Shown: piece by piece, positions 20,686 to 34,066 of the stretch | Numbering within the stretch: position 1 is the first letter of the stretch | How the letters are laid out: the number at the start of each line of letters is the position of its first letter | Origin: Bromus sterilis | Lineage: Eukaryota > Streptophyta > Magnoliopsida > Poales > Poaceae | DNA: 64,000 bases | Direction of reading: 5' to 3' | Assembly (NCBI GenBank): GCA_950022295.1 | Contig: OX465600.1 | Span: 205,745,782-205,809,781, forward strand | The notes under the pieces: generated by a model | Database searches by the model: none | What the model was told of the DNA's origin: nothing | Seen by the model: the letters and a program-made list of their open reading frames with translations, nothing else | Translations under genes and position numbers: made by a program

Positions 20686-23600
20686 AAGACGCGGGTTGGA
20701 ATCACGATCTCGGCGGTCTCGTCATCAGCAAGTTGCAAATCAAGGACTCGATCAAGATCCAACCCACTCGAAGAACTCAAGTTCATCACAAGCCTATCCA
20801 TCCCACCTCCAAGATTGCTCGACCAGCAATTGCACCAAGATCAACTCTTCGGCGACGACCAAAGTCGTGCCCGGCGAAAAAGAACTCGGCGACTCAGAAG
20901 GCGAACACAAGCTGCAGCTATAAAGCCAGCCGCGGCGCCAAAGCAAGTGCAAGAAGTCCAAATCGAAATCTCTCTCAAGGAACCGCCGCCTGACGAAGCA
21001 ACTCCAACAACCACCCGAACTCCCACTGCCAATCGAATACCCGACGCAGCACGCGACGAGGACTCTGAACTCAATCCAGCGAATACTATGACCCTGACAG
21101 AAGACCGGAAGAGTTCACAAAGATGATCCGAAACTACTCGATCAATGATGGAATCGAGCTCAACCCAAGGTTCCACAACCGTGCAGAAGATCAATCGCAG
21201 TCATTCCACATCGCAAGAAGGAGAAGGCACGCCGGCTCCAGCAAACTCACATCCAAAGAACAGCTGGACGGACCCTGCACAATCCACTGTTTTGAAGACG
21301 ACTGGGGATGCCTTAGAGCAGGCCACACCCTGAGGAGTTTTTGCTTCTTCACCAAACTCTCCAACAGACTCAAGGAAGAGAAGCAACGAAAAGCCAAACG
21401 GGCTCGAAAGACAGCACAGCCATGAGTGCCTAACTCAGAAGAGAAATAGCCGCCGTCCCACGGACGAGTATGCATGATCCAAGAGGGACGACCATCAAAG
21501 GCAAAGAAGGAGGCGCACACTCTGCAAGCTCGAGCAGCCTAAGACCTTTTTATAGAAGAAACCTACCGCCTATATGGTTCAGAAACCAACATTACTTCTC
21601 GCAAGAGGACCATCCTCCCACAATTCCGAGACCAGGGCAAGCATCGTTGGTCCTCGAAGCTCAGATTGGCGGCTCCGACATGGACAGAGTATTCATGGAC
21701 GGGGGCAGTAGCCTAAACCTCATCTTCACCAGCACCTTGCGCAAGAAGATGAATCCACGATCAGTCTGGAAGAAATCAGGCGTCACGCCCTACGGCGTAG
21801 TACCAGGCAAAGAAGCCTCCTCCCTGGGATCAATTGAGATCTACGTCATCTTTGGCAGCAAGGTCAACTTCGCAAGAAAAATCTTCGAGTTCGAGGTACT
21901 CGACTGGAAGTCCCAATACCACACCATACTCGGTCGGCCTGCATTCGCGCAATTTATGGCAGCCCCGCGCTACACATAAGTCAAGCTCAACATGCCAGGG
22001 CCCTCAGGGTTCATCACGGTTAATGGAAATTTTGTCAAATCAGATCAATGCGACCGAGACTTTCATCAAGTCTCCGACACGTTTGGAGCACAACAACAGC
22101 TCGAAGAAATAGGCATGGTGGTATACAAGAGTGTCTTTCCGCTAGCAAGCAGAAGCGAAACAAAGGAATTCACTCACGACTTCAGCGTCGACGGCGACAC
22201 AGTCACCCAACAGGTGCATCCAACAGACGCGGTAAAGACAGTCAGAATCTATGCTCTCCAACCAGAAGATCAAGCAACAACCCTTACGGGTTTCCTCCGC
22301 GAGGAGTGGAAATTTTTCGCCTGGTGCCCGGCCGACATGCCCGGAATACCCCGGGAATTCACAGAGCACGCGATACAAAGCTACCCGAACCCCAAACCAC
22401 TGAAGAAGGCGCTGCACAGATTCTCCGAACCAAAGCGCAAAGCAATTGGATAAGAAGTGAACCGATTACTCAACGCACAATTCATCCGGGAGACGAAGAA
22501 GGCCACCTCGTCGCAAACCCAGTCCTGGTACCTAAAAGGGACATCGACGTACTACGCATGTGCGTCGACTATGGGCCCGTCAACAAACACTGCCCAAAGG
22601 ACAACTTACCTCTCCCAAGGATAGACCATATCATCGATTCTACTGCAGGATGCGACCTCCTGTCCTTCCTCGACGCCTACTCACGGTACAACCAAATCAG
22701 GATGAAGGAAGAAGATGAAGAGCACACCTCATTTATCACACCTTACGGTGTATTCTGCTACAAGACGATGCCATTCGGGCTAAAAAGTGTTGGAGCTTCA
22801 TACCAGCGGATGATGCAAGCATGCTTAAGAGAACAAATCGGCAGAAACGACCAAGTGTACGTTGACGACATCGTCGTCAAAACATACAGCGCACACACGC
22901 TACTCGACGACCTTCAAGAAACCTTTGCAACACTAAACAGATACATGATCAAGATCAACCAAAAAATTGTGTGTTCAGCGTCCCTACCGGAATACTACTC
23001 GGGTACATGGTCTCTTCCCGAGGAGTCGAAGCCAACCCAGAAAAATTCCAAGCACTCGCAAGGATGCAGGAACCGGTCGACATCAAGGGCGTCCAGCAAC
23101 TCACCGGATGACTCGCAACCCTGAGCCGTTTCGTCGGCAGATTGGGAGAGCGGACCTTGGAATTCTACCAACTGCTCAGGAAAGGAGGAAAATTTGAGTG
23201 GACCGAAGAGGCACGGAACGCATTCACGGACCTAAAGAAGAACCTCTCAACCCCACCAATTTTGGCAGTACCAAAGGAACGAGAACCACTATACCTCAGC
23301 GGCGCGCAACAGCGTAGTCAGCACATCTCTCGTCGTTGAGCGTGCGGAAGAAGGCAAAGTCCAAAGCATACAAAGGCCAATCTATTACCTCATCGAGGTC
23401 CTAACAGAATCTCAGCAGCGGTACCCGCACTACCAAAAGCTCGTGTATGCCATTGTCATGACATCACAAAAAGTAACGCATTACTTTGAGGAGCACCTCA
23501 TCACGGCCGTGAGCAGCGCACTGCTCGCCGACATTCTCAACAACCCAGGAGCAACAGGTCGAGTCGTCGAGTGGAACATTGTTCTCAGCCCTCGTGACCT

Positions 23601-23967
23601 GCAATTCAAGCACCCAACAATGATCAAAGCCCAAGTACTCCCAGATTTTCTGGTCGAGTGGATGGAAGTACAAACACCCGGTCCTCCAGACCTCTCCAAC
23701 TCATGGAGGATGTTCTTCGACGGGTCTAAACGGCACCAAGGGGCCGTAGCAGGCGTTGTGCTAATCTCACCCAAAGGAGATAAGATCAAATACGTGCTCC
23801 AGATTAACTTTAGCAAGGCGTCAAACAACGAAGCGGAATATGAGGCCCTACTACACGGTATGCGCATGGGAAAGGGCTGCGGCGCCACTCGCCTCGTAAT
23901 CTATGGCAACTCTAACCTTGTCGTCCAGCAAGAAATGAAGGATTGTGAAGCACTCGCAGACATCATG
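20686..23967 (+). pseudogene. Tat gag-pol remnant (gag, protease, RT, RNase H)
   Basis: Domains occur in order but in several frames. Gag remains include LDGPCTIHCFED (about 21264). The protease, in 21470-21979, has VFMDGGSSLNLIF and later TILGRPAF; DGG is the normal Tat active site. A linker (21992-22453) has FAWCPADMPGIP. The reverse transcriptase (within 22048-23124) has RMCVDYGPVNK and the catalytic YVDD. The connection and RNase H lie in 23443-23967, where FFDGSK and NNEAEYEALLHGMRMG mark the Tat-type RNase H. At least three frame changes and stops (for example after 21976, 22450 and 23122) make it non-functional. The region ends at the F insertion, before integrase. Confidence 0.85.
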
Positions 23968-24278
23968 TGATACGTCCCAAACGTATCTATAATTTCTTCT
24001 TGCTCCATGCATGTTTTGTGTGATATTGCTATGATCTAGGTACACTTTGATAAAGTTTTGATCATATTTGGACTAACCTATTAACTCAGTGCACCCTAGT
24101 GCCAGTTTCTGTTTTCTACTGTTTTTTTTATTTCAGTTTTCCCCCATATTAAAAGTGCTCCAAAAATTTGGGAAAATCAGATAAAAAATCATCGCAAAGG
24201 AAGCTTCCTAAGTCCCAACGAGGGCCGGAGGGGACCCACCTAGTGCCCAGGCGGCCAGGTGGCGCGACCTATGGTGGG
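23968..24278 (+). mobile_element. Athila/Sabrina-like LTR F, 5' end
   Basis: It starts TGATACGTCCCAAACG followed by TATCTATAATTTCTTC, the hallmark start of Sabrina-type LTRs. It is inserted in H's RNase H. Only 311 bp are seen before copia LTR G begins. The preceding five bases, TCATG (23963-23967), are the expected target duplication. Confidence 0.75.
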
Positions 24279-25733
24279 TGTAAGTTCATCTAGTGCCCCC
24301 TTTGAGGTTTTGGAGTATTTGATGAGAAAACGGTTAAGGGACTGATGTGTCTGTGAGTATACACAGGAAACCGTCCCTGAGGATGAGGTTAACCACCGTT
24401 GTCGACCCCCCAAAATGTTGAGGAATAAAGAAGAAATCGGTGTGTTTCCTGAAGACTGAAGTTGTGCGAGATCCTGAGGAATGAGGATCCTGAAGCATTC
24501 TGCTAAAGCTGAAGTAGTACCTGATCCTGAAGCGTTCGGCTGAAGCTGAAGCTGTACCAGATCCTGAGGACTTTCGAACTGAAGACGAAGTAGAAGCGTA
24601 GTCTTCGCTAAGATCTTTTATACTTCTTGAGTCGTAGGAAAATACGGCACTGTTGGAGGGGTTGAGGAAAATGAGTTATGTATTTCTGAGGGAGTGCTCA
24701 ATTAGAAATCCTGAAGAAAACCTTGAGGAAATCTCCTGCAGTCGAAGTTCAGTCCTCGGGTGTCTGAGACGTTGTTCTTCAGGACACTATGGTAACTAAC
24801 TTCGGTTGAGGAGTCTGAAGATCGCCAGTGCGATTCTTCTGAAGATTGTGAGGAGAGAGAGAATAGTTTGACCGTGCCAGGTGTTGCGTGGTGAGAGGCT
24901 AGAACTTTTCTAGCAACGGTCATATCCGAGGGCACGAGAGTAATTGCGTGCATGGGCATTTATGTCCTTTCACCTGGGGTTGCTCCGCGGCTATAAATAG
25001 CCACCCCCAGCCCCATTTGTGGGTTGGCTTCTCCGAGAGAAAAAATGATACTTGTCATTTGAGAGCAACCCACCTCATTGAAGACACTGAAGAACCTAAG
25101 TGAGGAAAACCACCAACCTGAGTAGTTGAGCATTTCTGAGGAAGTCGGTTCGAGTGATCCGAAGCTTTTTACTCTTGAAGACTGTGATTTTCCAGCCGGT
25201 GTAGAAGTCTTAAGTCTGAGGAAGTCAAGATGAAATTGTGACTTCCCGGAGTGACTGAGTCTGTGAAGGTTTCGGGAGTCTACCTTGAAGACTCACCTGA
25301 GTTATTGGACGGAGTCTAAGGACTCTATTTCAAGGAGAATAAGGTGAGACTATGTCTTCTGAGTTCAATCTCAGCCTCTCCAACCAGACGTAGAGTTGTC
25401 ACAGCAACTCGAACTGGTTCATCAAGTCTTTGTCTTCAGTGCCCTGGTGCTATTTCTTCAACCTCAGTTGTTACGTTTATGCACTGATGACTTATCCTGA
25501 TGCTTTACTTCTAAGTTCACTCTGCACTGATTCCTCAGTTCGTGCTTCAATCTTACTTTAGCTGTGCAATCGGTTGTTTTCTATTCACGTCATTGCTTTT
25601 GTACTTCATTTGTTCTTCCTCGGGTTTCAACTTCCTCAATTTCGTATTGCCTCAGTCCTGAGGAAATAGAAATTCCTTGAGATATTTGAAAATCTCCCAT
25701 TCACCCCCCTCTGGTCGATATATTGCACTTTCA
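24279..25733 (+). repeat. Copia G 5' LTR
   Basis: 1455 bp, TG...CA. It contains many short CTGAGGA/CTGAAG-type repeats between about 24360 and 25330. It is related to the solo LTR at 55905-57157, which lies in the opposite orientation. Confidence 0.75.
24991..25000 (+). promoter_or_regulatory. TATA box in copia G LTR
   Basis: CTATAAATAG, followed by CCACCCCCAGCCCC. It is matched in the related solo LTR by a minus-strand CTATAAATA. Confidence 0.6.
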
Positions 25734-25734
25734 A

Positions 25735-25747
25735 TTGGTATTAGAGC
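25735..25747 (+). other. Copia G primer-binding site
   Basis: TTGGTATTAGAGC, one base after the LTR end. It is a one-base variant of the Met-tRNA primer-binding site. Confidence 0.75.
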
Positions 25748-25796
25748 AAGGTAGTCCCTTGTTCTGTGTGATTCGGTTTAACCACCTATAGTTTTA

Positions 25797-26538
25797 TGTC
25801 AGGACCCGGGGTTAGCGTATGCAAGACTCGCTACAACACAATCATATGGAGAGCCAAGAACCGTACCCACTTGTCTAAGAAGACAAGGCCAAGCACAGAA
25901 CGTTCTCGGAAAGCATCGAACGTGAGGGGCATCCCATCTAGGCCGGATGATCAACTGAAATGGGTCCTCATCGTCCGCACACAAGTCTAAATGATATGGG
26001 TGGTGAACTCCCATACTCATAGACAAGTCACCTCAACCATACTTTCGATTGTATTATAACCCTTACATAGACTTACTCCAGCCCGATCACTTAGTCGGGG
26101 TCTAGGGCGGGCTCGATCATACATCAAAGTGTGCATGTGACGGAGTCACGAACAATCGCATCGCGATGCCCCAAGCTGCGCACATCTAAGGGCCACTTGG
26201 TGTATAAAAGACCGTCAGCCAGATCACAACTAAGTTCTCGAAAACCCATACTAAGACATGCATGTTATAATCATACACGCAACACACATGCCTTGTATGA
26301 ACAGCAGGTATCATTGCAATTCTCTTCAAAGTATACATTTTATTGATAACTCTCACAGAGTGCACATAGAGATCACGAGACCTTGATCCAACATTACAAC
26401 AAGCATGCGGAAGCAAAGTAGGTCTCAGTGCAGACAAGTTTAACAAATGGCTTAGAGAAGCCATATATATAGACAAGCCATCCACGAGGGAACCAGTCTA
26501 CTGACTGGGAATACACTAGCTTGGTCTTCAGTCGTCGA
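25797..26538 (-). mobile_element. E0: inverted fragment of an E-family LTR
   Basis: This is the reverse complement of the 3' end of E's 5' LTR (about 55640-55904 joined to 57163-57637). The outer end matches the LTR terminus (plus strand TGTCAGGACCCGGGG). It lacks the copia solo LTR found in E. The five bases before it are TTTTA (25792-25796). It looks like the first part of an older, opposite-strand LTR into which E inserted. Confidence 0.8.
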
Positions 26539-29500
26539 TGTCAGAACCCTTTGTTAGGTAATGTGCTAGGATCAAATTCACCTTGCGTTCATCAAAGAAA
26601 AACAAATGGAAATCAAATTCAAACTCAAATGGGAGAAAGAACACCCCTAGATGAATTAATTCAAATGGCCAGAAATAAAATTGCTCCAAAAATTCCTTTT
26701 GTATTTTTGAAAACTCCCATAAATGAGTGTGATCACATATCAAGTGATGTGGGACCAACCCCATGCTCATGGATTTTTCAAATATTGAAACATGACCTTG
26801 GAATTACTCAAAAACCCCTATTTGATTTAAAATTCAAATGATTTGAATTTTAAAAATGTTCAAACTTTACAAGTGGCTAACCTAATATATTATGAGGCCA
26901 TATAAAAAGTTTCAGCGTTTAATAAAATGCCTAGCTATTTAATTAGCAAAGAAAAACAAAATTACAGAAAAGAAAACAGAAAGAAATAAAGAAAAGAGGC
27001 TCACGTGGTTTCGGCCCAACTCATCCCCCAGCCTGGCCCAGCCCAGCGCACAGGGGCACATGCGTCTTCAACCCTGGCCAGGCAGGCACGCAGATCGCCG
27101 GCGAGCGCCGTGGGCTCGCCAGGCAGCTGCCTGCCTGCCCATGGCTTATCCTCTCGCCTGGAGACGTCTCGATCCATTCCTCCCCCTCCAGCGCATGTTC
27201 CCCCTGCTCCCGTGCCGTGTTCTTCGCCGACAGGAAGCTCACCGGAGCGCAACGCCATGGACGACGTGGCCACCATGGCCTAGAGCTCAAGCCAGCAAGT
27301 CCACCGTGTTCGTCGTCCTCGACTTCGTCTTCACGCAGAAGCTGGATCCCTAATTCCTCCCCGAGCCGACGCCATCGTCTTCAACCTCCCGCTGGACCCG
27401 CGAGCTCGCCGTCTTCGATTCGCCGCCGTTGAAGCCTCCCCGCCTCTCCCGTTTGCCTCGTCGTGCTCCTGGAGTTCTGGTGAGCGTTTCCCCTCAAGCC
27501 GCGGCACCCTTCCCCTCCTCTAGCTCGATCTGCCATGGGAGTCGTAGCTCAGCTCCGCCGTGGTGCCCGTCGGCGAGCACCCGTGAAGCAATCGGGCTCG
27601 GGGCCATGTCCTTCACCTCCGCCGTGCTCCACTGCGTCGATCTAGCCTACCCCCGCTTCAAATAGAGCCCTGCATCAAGTTTTTCCTCGCAGCCGTGGCT
27701 CCGCCGCCGCAAAGCTCGACGTCGGTGAGCCTACAGGGCACCCCAGCCCCTGTTCTTGGTCCCATTCGATGCGCGGCACCAAGAGCTACGTCTCAGTGGT
27801 TGCAGCGCTCCATTTGGGCCACGGGAACGCCGTCTCCGCGGACACTGTCGTCCCTGGACGTCGCCGGCGACTAGCCGCCGGCGAGGCTGACGTGTCCGGC
27901 GAGTTTGACCACTAATCCCCCCCAGCAGTCACTGACATGTGGGCCCAACCCCTAGTTAATCCCCTTTGTTAACTCAAGTTAATTCAAATCATTTTAAATA
28001 ACAGAACAGAGAATGACATGTGGGTCCCAGTGGTCAGTGACCCCCTGACGCCAGCATGACCTCATGCTGATACAGCAAATGATTTTCTATTTAAAACAAT
28101 TCCAGAAATTCTAGAAAATTAATTAATCTTTGGAAATTCATAACTAATTCATTATAACTCCAAATTAAACATATAATATATGTAAACTTATCAGAAAAAT
28201 GCAAGGATTCTGAATATGCACTTTGTTTCCATGTTTGACCATTTTAAAATGGGGGAACAGAAGCAAACATGCATATGAAATTCATTTAAATTCAAATTGG
28301 AGTTTGAATTTTCAATTCATTTGCAATACACTCCATTTAAATGGAATTGCCTCACACATCAGAAGCATGTAAATCAAGTTTCAACCTTCAACCATGTGTT
28401 TGTGCATTGTATTTATATTGCTTCCTTGTTTGTTGTTTGTCGAGTAGAAGTGGAACCGGAACAGGAGGCTGCCCCCTTCGTTGAAGACCCCGATACCGAA
28501 CCTCGTGAGCAAGGCAAGCAAGCCCCCATGGATCATGTCGCTAAAATCCCACTTCCCTCTCAGTCTCGCTTATGCATTGTTTAGGATGATTACCATGCTA
28601 CGTTTCTACCACATAGATGAACCCATTCCTTTGCATGACCTATCATTTGTCACAGTAGTAAGCAAACCACAATCCTAGAAAATGTAGGAGTTGGTTGATA
28701 TCATGTGGCCCCTGCAATTGTTACTGCTTATTGCATGCTTAGGGTGTTACAATGTTGATACTGTTATGTGAGTCGGGATGGTAGTGATCATGTTGATGAT
28801 GGTGGAATGTGTTGGTGAATCTACCCTAATACAAGGTGAACGATGAGAGGCTGTGTAGGAGTACACAGTGGGTTGTCTCGTTGAACACCGCCCTAAGTCC
28901 GAGTTCTTGTGTGGTGATCCAAGATGAAGAGTACAACCACACATTGGGCTCACTGACCCCTCTCAACCTACTAACTCATCCCTTACGATGTCCAGATGTT
29001 GCAGTAGTTCGGAGTTCTGGTAGGTTTGTGTCTTGGCTGCTAAGTGAGAGAACAGCTCTACCGAGACCGGCTTATGCACCACGCACACATCATCTGGGTC
29101 CACTTCGGTAAACCGGCCGGGTTCACGATAGTGTTAGCCAACCCAGGTAGGCGGCTTTCTTGGACTAGATCGGCTATGAGGTAACAGTTGTGGTGAGCAT
29201 CCTCGCCGACACTTCTTGAACGGTGTCGAGTACAAAGGCGGTAACTGATGATCATGTGTGTGTAGCGGTACACCCCTGCAGGGTTAACAAAACTATTCGA
29301 ATAGCCGCGTCCACGGTAAGGGACTGCTTGGAAAGCTTAGCTTGATTATTAGACAACTTGAACTGGATACTTATAAATCTTTCCAAGATAAGCGTGAGTG
29401 CTATGGCGTGCTTTCTCGTGGGGAAGTCGAGGAAGTCACCATAGTGGTGTAATTGGTTGGAGATGTAGTGGACTCATGTACGCTTCTTACCTCAAGTCTG

Positions 29501-29666
29501 GTACTCGTAGTTCAGGACTAGCCAAGTCAAAGTTGGCACTTCTGCTTATGAACCCCACCTCCCTTTGCCTTGATACATGTGCATGAGTAGTATGGTTCCT
29601 ACGTAAGTCTTGCAGAGTACGACTTTGTACTCACGTTTGCTTATTCTATGTTTTAGATGAACCCAC
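26539..29666 (+). repeat. E 5' LTR, first segment
   Basis: 3128 bp up to the B insertion. 27000-27900 is a GC-rich block whose long ORFs on both strands overlap and resemble nothing. The flanks are AT-rich. The LTR continues at 55610 and 57163, for a total near 3.9 kb. Confidence 0.85.
29662..29666. repeat. Target duplication of B, left copy
   Basis: CCCAC before B's LTR, against ACCAC at 55605-55609 after it. Four of five bases match. Confidence 0.65.
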
Positions 29667-30804
29667 TGTAAGACTCTCACTGTCAGTGAACAGTAATCAT
29701 GGTTACTGTTGATCATTACTGTTCCAAAACTTTTCTTTGATCAAACATGGTTCAGTTCAAACTCAAATACCTTTTGATGTTGTTAAAGCAAAGTGATCAT
29801 GAACCTTGGTCATCATGAATCAAAAAAAGTCCAAGCTCAAGTCAATTGCCTTTGAATTAAAATCAGATCAAATGCTCATAATGCCTTTGGTGGTATATTG
29901 AAACCAAAGTGCAAAAATAAACTTTCTCCAAAAATCGTGAAACCACTTTCATAAAATCACAAATATTTAGTGGAACATGCTCCCCCAACTTGGGTATTTT
30001 TATGAGCTATAAATTAATTCAAATAAATGCAATAGCAGCTGAAAAACCCCATATTAATCATTTAATATTTAAATCAAATATTAAATGACTTTCAATATTG
30101 CCCAAACTTCTTGTGGCACTTTCCTTAGGTGAAACCTTAATTTTGGGTCACATGAAACATTTTACAAAAATGCCTAAGCTAATAAATTAAGTACAAAAGA
30201 TAAATAGCAGAAAAGGAAAGAGAAATAAAAAGGAGAATCCAACCTAACCTAATCTAACCCCTGGGCGAAGCCCATTTCACTCTCCCCCTGGGCCGCCTAG
30301 CCCACCCAGCCCACAAGCCCCCCCCCGAACCGTCATCTTCCCCCTGTTCAACCCCAACCCCCGTGGCAAACATCGGCCGGCGCCACGACACGCCGTGCCG
30401 CCATCCCATGGACGCCGGCGAGTTTAAAGAGACCCCCCGAGCCCCGCGCCCCTCCTCTCGAACCCTAGCCGCTCCCTCCCATGCTCCCTCGCGCCGCCTT
30501 CCCCATCCCCCTCGGCTGCTCCTCCCCGAGCTCAATGGTCGCGTCCGTCGCCGCCGTGCGCCATTAACGCGGCGACTCCGCACTCTGGGCCTCGCAAGGA
30601 CGTCAAGCGGCTCCGCCTTCTTCCCTTACTTCGACCGCAACCTGGAGATCGAGTCGGGTCGCGCTGCCTCAGCGAATCGAGCCACCCCCTCTTCACTGCC
30701 GCCGCGAGCCTCACACCGCCGGGCCACCTCTGGCTCCTCCGCTGCCTCCTCGTGCGCGCCCTCGGTGTCGCGGTGAGCTCCCCGTCCCGTTCCCGTGCCC
30801 GCCG
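29667..30804 (+). repeat. B 5' LTR, first segment
   Basis: It starts TGTAAGACTCTCACTGTCAG and matches 49509-50660. It is cut by D after CGCCG. The GC-rich block starts near 30260. Confidence 0.85.
30800..30804. repeat. Target duplication of D, left copy
   Basis: CGCCG, repeated exactly at 43562-43566. Confidence 0.9.
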
Positions 30805-33800
30805 TGTGGGCACCCCGGACTATATGTCCGAAGCGACCAGCTGTGTATACAGTCATGCTCCCATGATCAGTTCGCATGACACACAACTCGACATTAATAT
30901 CATAGTCTCAATGTTCATACAATACCGAATACAAGTCATACATTAATAAAGTCTTACATTTCCTCATCGGGCTCAAATAGCAGCGGAAAAACAAAAGCAA
31001 CCAAGGTAGGGGCGACACAATCCACAGGGTAGATCAGAGCATAACACGTCCTAGTATTCGCCGGTAGCATCGTCGTCATATACCTGCTCCTCCAAGCCTG
31101 GCCGATGGAATAACCAGGGACAAAGCCGTGAGTACGTATAAAGTACTCGCAAACCACCTAAAGAAAGAAACAAAGTTTTGTACAGGAAAATAATGGGATG
31201 GCTATATGGTGGGGTTTCTCATAGGGTTTCCTATCTACTCAACATTATTATTAAGTTGGCAAAGTTTTAAACTTGGCAAGTTTTATTTACCCACATTGCA
31301 TTTGGATAGTCAAGTCCAACCCATTTTCAACCATCATCGCGAACCATAAACTCAGTACCGACTTTCTCATCTAGTCCCCACAATGTGTGGCCTCACTAGC
31401 TGTCCATGACCGTGGACTCCGGCTACTCGAATAGATTTACACTCTGCAGAGGTTGTACACTTTACCCACCACATTCGATACATCCGCCGTGTGTCCCCAC
31501 GGATCGTCATACTTCAGTATGCGGGTCTCGGATAATCGACCTTAGCTTTCCCCTTGTCTGCCCTAGTACAGGTGAATCCACCCCTTGCATACTGCAGGGA
31601 CTTTCCGTGTGACAGGACATGCTCCTCTTGGACCCAAGCCTGCACCGTAGTCGAAGAGTACCAAGGTTCCTTCCGACACTAAGCCTAGCGAATTTCACCC
31701 ATCGACTTCGAGGGCTATCGGATTAGTGGAATCACGCATCCATGTGTAGTTATAGGACCCCCGTACTAAGACAAACAAGCTTCCAACTAGCCCTGTCCCA
31801 TACCAGAGTATAGTGGTTGTACTGTAATGCTAGATTTTTGGCGGCACAAATAGAGAGTCCCTCCAGACTTTGTCCATGTCCGACGATGTTCCCTTCAAAG
31901 TTAAATATCAAGACAAGGTATTGGAATAAATTTAAAAGGATTACCAAAATCAGATTTTATTAAGTAATTCTTAACTAGAGTTAAGTTAAGTGATTTACTA
32001 ACAACTTATTAACTTGTTTAAAAGCATAACCAAGTTCAAAGCGATAACATTCTGGCCACATGCTAGTTTAATATTAAACTAATCATCAAAATAGTACTAA
32101 CATAAGTTACAAAGGGAATAACTAGCAATAGTATCAATAATAATAATAATAAAAGGCCACAATTTTATTTAGTCCTAAAATAATTCTACACACACAGAAA
32201 AATCAAGAATAAACACAGGAGTAAATAAAAATCAACATTACATTTTTAGGGTTTACAGGGAATTGATTAAAACTATTACTAGATGCTAATAAGCACAAAT
32301 AACTAGTTTAAACTAAATCAATTAATTTGACACTGCACAAAAATTATTCTAAGTATACAGAAAAATAAAACACAATTTTCTAAACCACACAAAATTTATT
32401 TCACATTTTTCTGAGCTATGGTTATTTGTCTAGAAATATTTTAGTGCTGCAGTTTTTAAGAAAAAGAAAAAATTACAGCCGGCCCATGGCTACTGGACGC
32501 ACCGGGCACAGTTTTTTTTTTAACCGGCCGAGCCCAGCACAAGGCGCTGCTGTATTTTTTTTTTTTTTTTTAAACGAAGGGGTACGGGGGCCTCCTGGCC
32601 GTTAGATCAAGTCTGATCGGACGGCCAGGGGCCGTCTTCTAACTCGGGCCGGCTGGGAGCTCGGGAGGGAGCTCCCATGGCGCCAGGGGGCAGCCTGGCC
32701 TCGCCGGCGGCCCTCCGGCGGCCGGCGGCCGGTGGCGAGCGGCGGCGGGGGTAGAGGGGAGGCTGGGGGTTCCATTTTTGCGTTAAAAGGGCGCATGCAA
32801 CGTGGTAAAACAGCGGCGCTAGCGACGGACATTTTTGGGCTCGACCGGCTCACCGGGGTCGTTCGGCGACGGCGGGCGGCGTGGAGGGGCGGCGGGCGTG
32901 CAGGACGGCGGGGGCGACTCGTTTTTGGCGTCTGGGCGGTCCGTGGAGGTCGCGGTGGTCGTCGGCGTGGGGGTAGACGACGGGCGACTTGGGCGGCGGC
33001 GCGGTCTTCGTGGCGCGGCTCCTCGCCGGCGCCGGCTCCAGCGAGAGGTGGCGGAGGTGGAGAGGCTCGCCGGCCTCTCCCTCCTCTCCTCTTCTTCCTC
33101 CTCCCTCCTCCTCTTTTCTTCCTTCTCTCTTTCTTCTTTCTCTTCTGTCTTCCTTCTCTTCTGTCTTCCTTCCCTTCTGTTACCGATCAGTGGGGGGGGG
33201 GTGGTGCTGGGCTGTGGGTGGAGTGGGGTGAGGAGGGGCTTTGGGGTGGGTTTTTATAGCTGGATGGAGGGGGGGGTGCGGGAGCGGGAGAGGGAGGCGA
33301 GCGAGCGCGGCCTCCTCGCCTACTGGGGAGTCGAGGCGGTGGCGAGGGCTGACGTGGGGGTGCGTACGTCACAGAGGGGGGGGGGGTGGAGCAGACGTTA
33401 GCAGAGGGGGGGGATACGGGAGAGGCTAGGGTGGTTTTTTTTAAGTTTCCTTAATACACAAATTCAAGCTAATAAAACAATGCACCCCAAGTGTTTGTGA
33501 AAATGCCTAAACAAAAATTCTATATATAAAAAAAATCTGTGTATTGTGGGTGGATCATGGTCATGCATGAATTTTTATTAGATCTCCAATATGTTAATCG
33601 GATTTTAAATGATCTTTGTTTTAGTTTTCTTTATCGTGCGAAAAGGTAGTGCCTTAGGGCTTTGTGGTGATAAAAAATCATTACTAGCATGATTTTTACC
33701 ACGCAAGAATAATAAGGTTTTTATACCAAAACAACAAAAGAAAACGGGATGCAAAACCATCTATTAGTGAGAGAGTGCGATAGTGGTACGTGATGTGACG

Positions 33801-34066
33801 GTCTTAATTTATGCATACTAGGGTATTAGTGTGGCCGTGCTTATGATCATGCCGAGATGATCAACAAGACCGGGTGGAAATCCTATGCTATTCACACGAG
33901 TACACTGACCACAAACGACAACCACCCAAGTTTTAGCATGATCAACACTAAGCACACACAGTGAAACATAGATTCAACATCACAACACTTACAACCATGC
34001 AAAGTTTTTTGTTAGCCCTAAATTTTAGCATTCTAATAAAGGAACTACAAAAGTTGGGATGTGACA
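30805..34066 (-). repeat. D 3' LTR
   Basis: 3262 bp. It lacks a 521-bp stretch present in the other LTR (40892-41412); the join is near 31892. It contains poly-T, poly-G and CT-rich tracts and a GC-rich block (32580-33440). Confidence 0.9.
33251..33259 (-). promoter_or_regulatory. TATA box in the D 3' LTR (minus)
   Basis: The minus strand reads CTATAAAAACCC. The same site lies at 42749-42757 in the 5' LTR. Confidence 0.5.

Larger units (their letters stand above)
20178..23967 (+). mobile_element. Tat-lineage gypsy retrotransposon H, 5' part
   Basis: A short LTR (about 20178-20666), a primer-binding site and a broken gag-protease-RT-RNase H region read on the plus strand. H stops at 23967, where the LTR of F begins. 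Integrase and the 3' LTR are not in the window. An RNase H-like domain with an ASNNEAEYEAL block is characteristic of the Tat lineage. Confidence 0.8.
24279..25796 (+). mobile_element. Sirevirus-like copia element G, 5' end
   Basis: A complete 5' LTR (24279-25733), a primer-binding site and 50 bp of leader are present. The rest is cut off at 25797 by E0. The LTR starts TGTAAGTTCATCTAGTGCCC and ends CCATTCACCCCCCTCTGG...TTTCA, features I associate with Sirevirus (Maximus-type) LTRs. Confidence 0.75.

Noticed and set aside
20841..21520. Minus-strand ORFs opposite the H gag region
   Set aside because: Shadow frames of the plus-strand Tat gag, with no motif of their own.
27001..27665. ORFs in the GC-rich block of the E LTR
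   Set aside because: Same composition effect. No conserved motif or plausible gene structure.
30363..30776. 137-codon ORF with gene-like start, similar to 50244-50909
   Set aside because: It is the GC-rich block of the B LTR. The two LTR copies keep different frames.
32602..33429. Gly/Arg- and Ser/Leu-rich ORFs of up to 188 codons, repeated at 42119-42948
   Set aside because: LTR sequence of D with CT- and G-tracts. Frames differ between the two nearly identical LTRs because of small indels.
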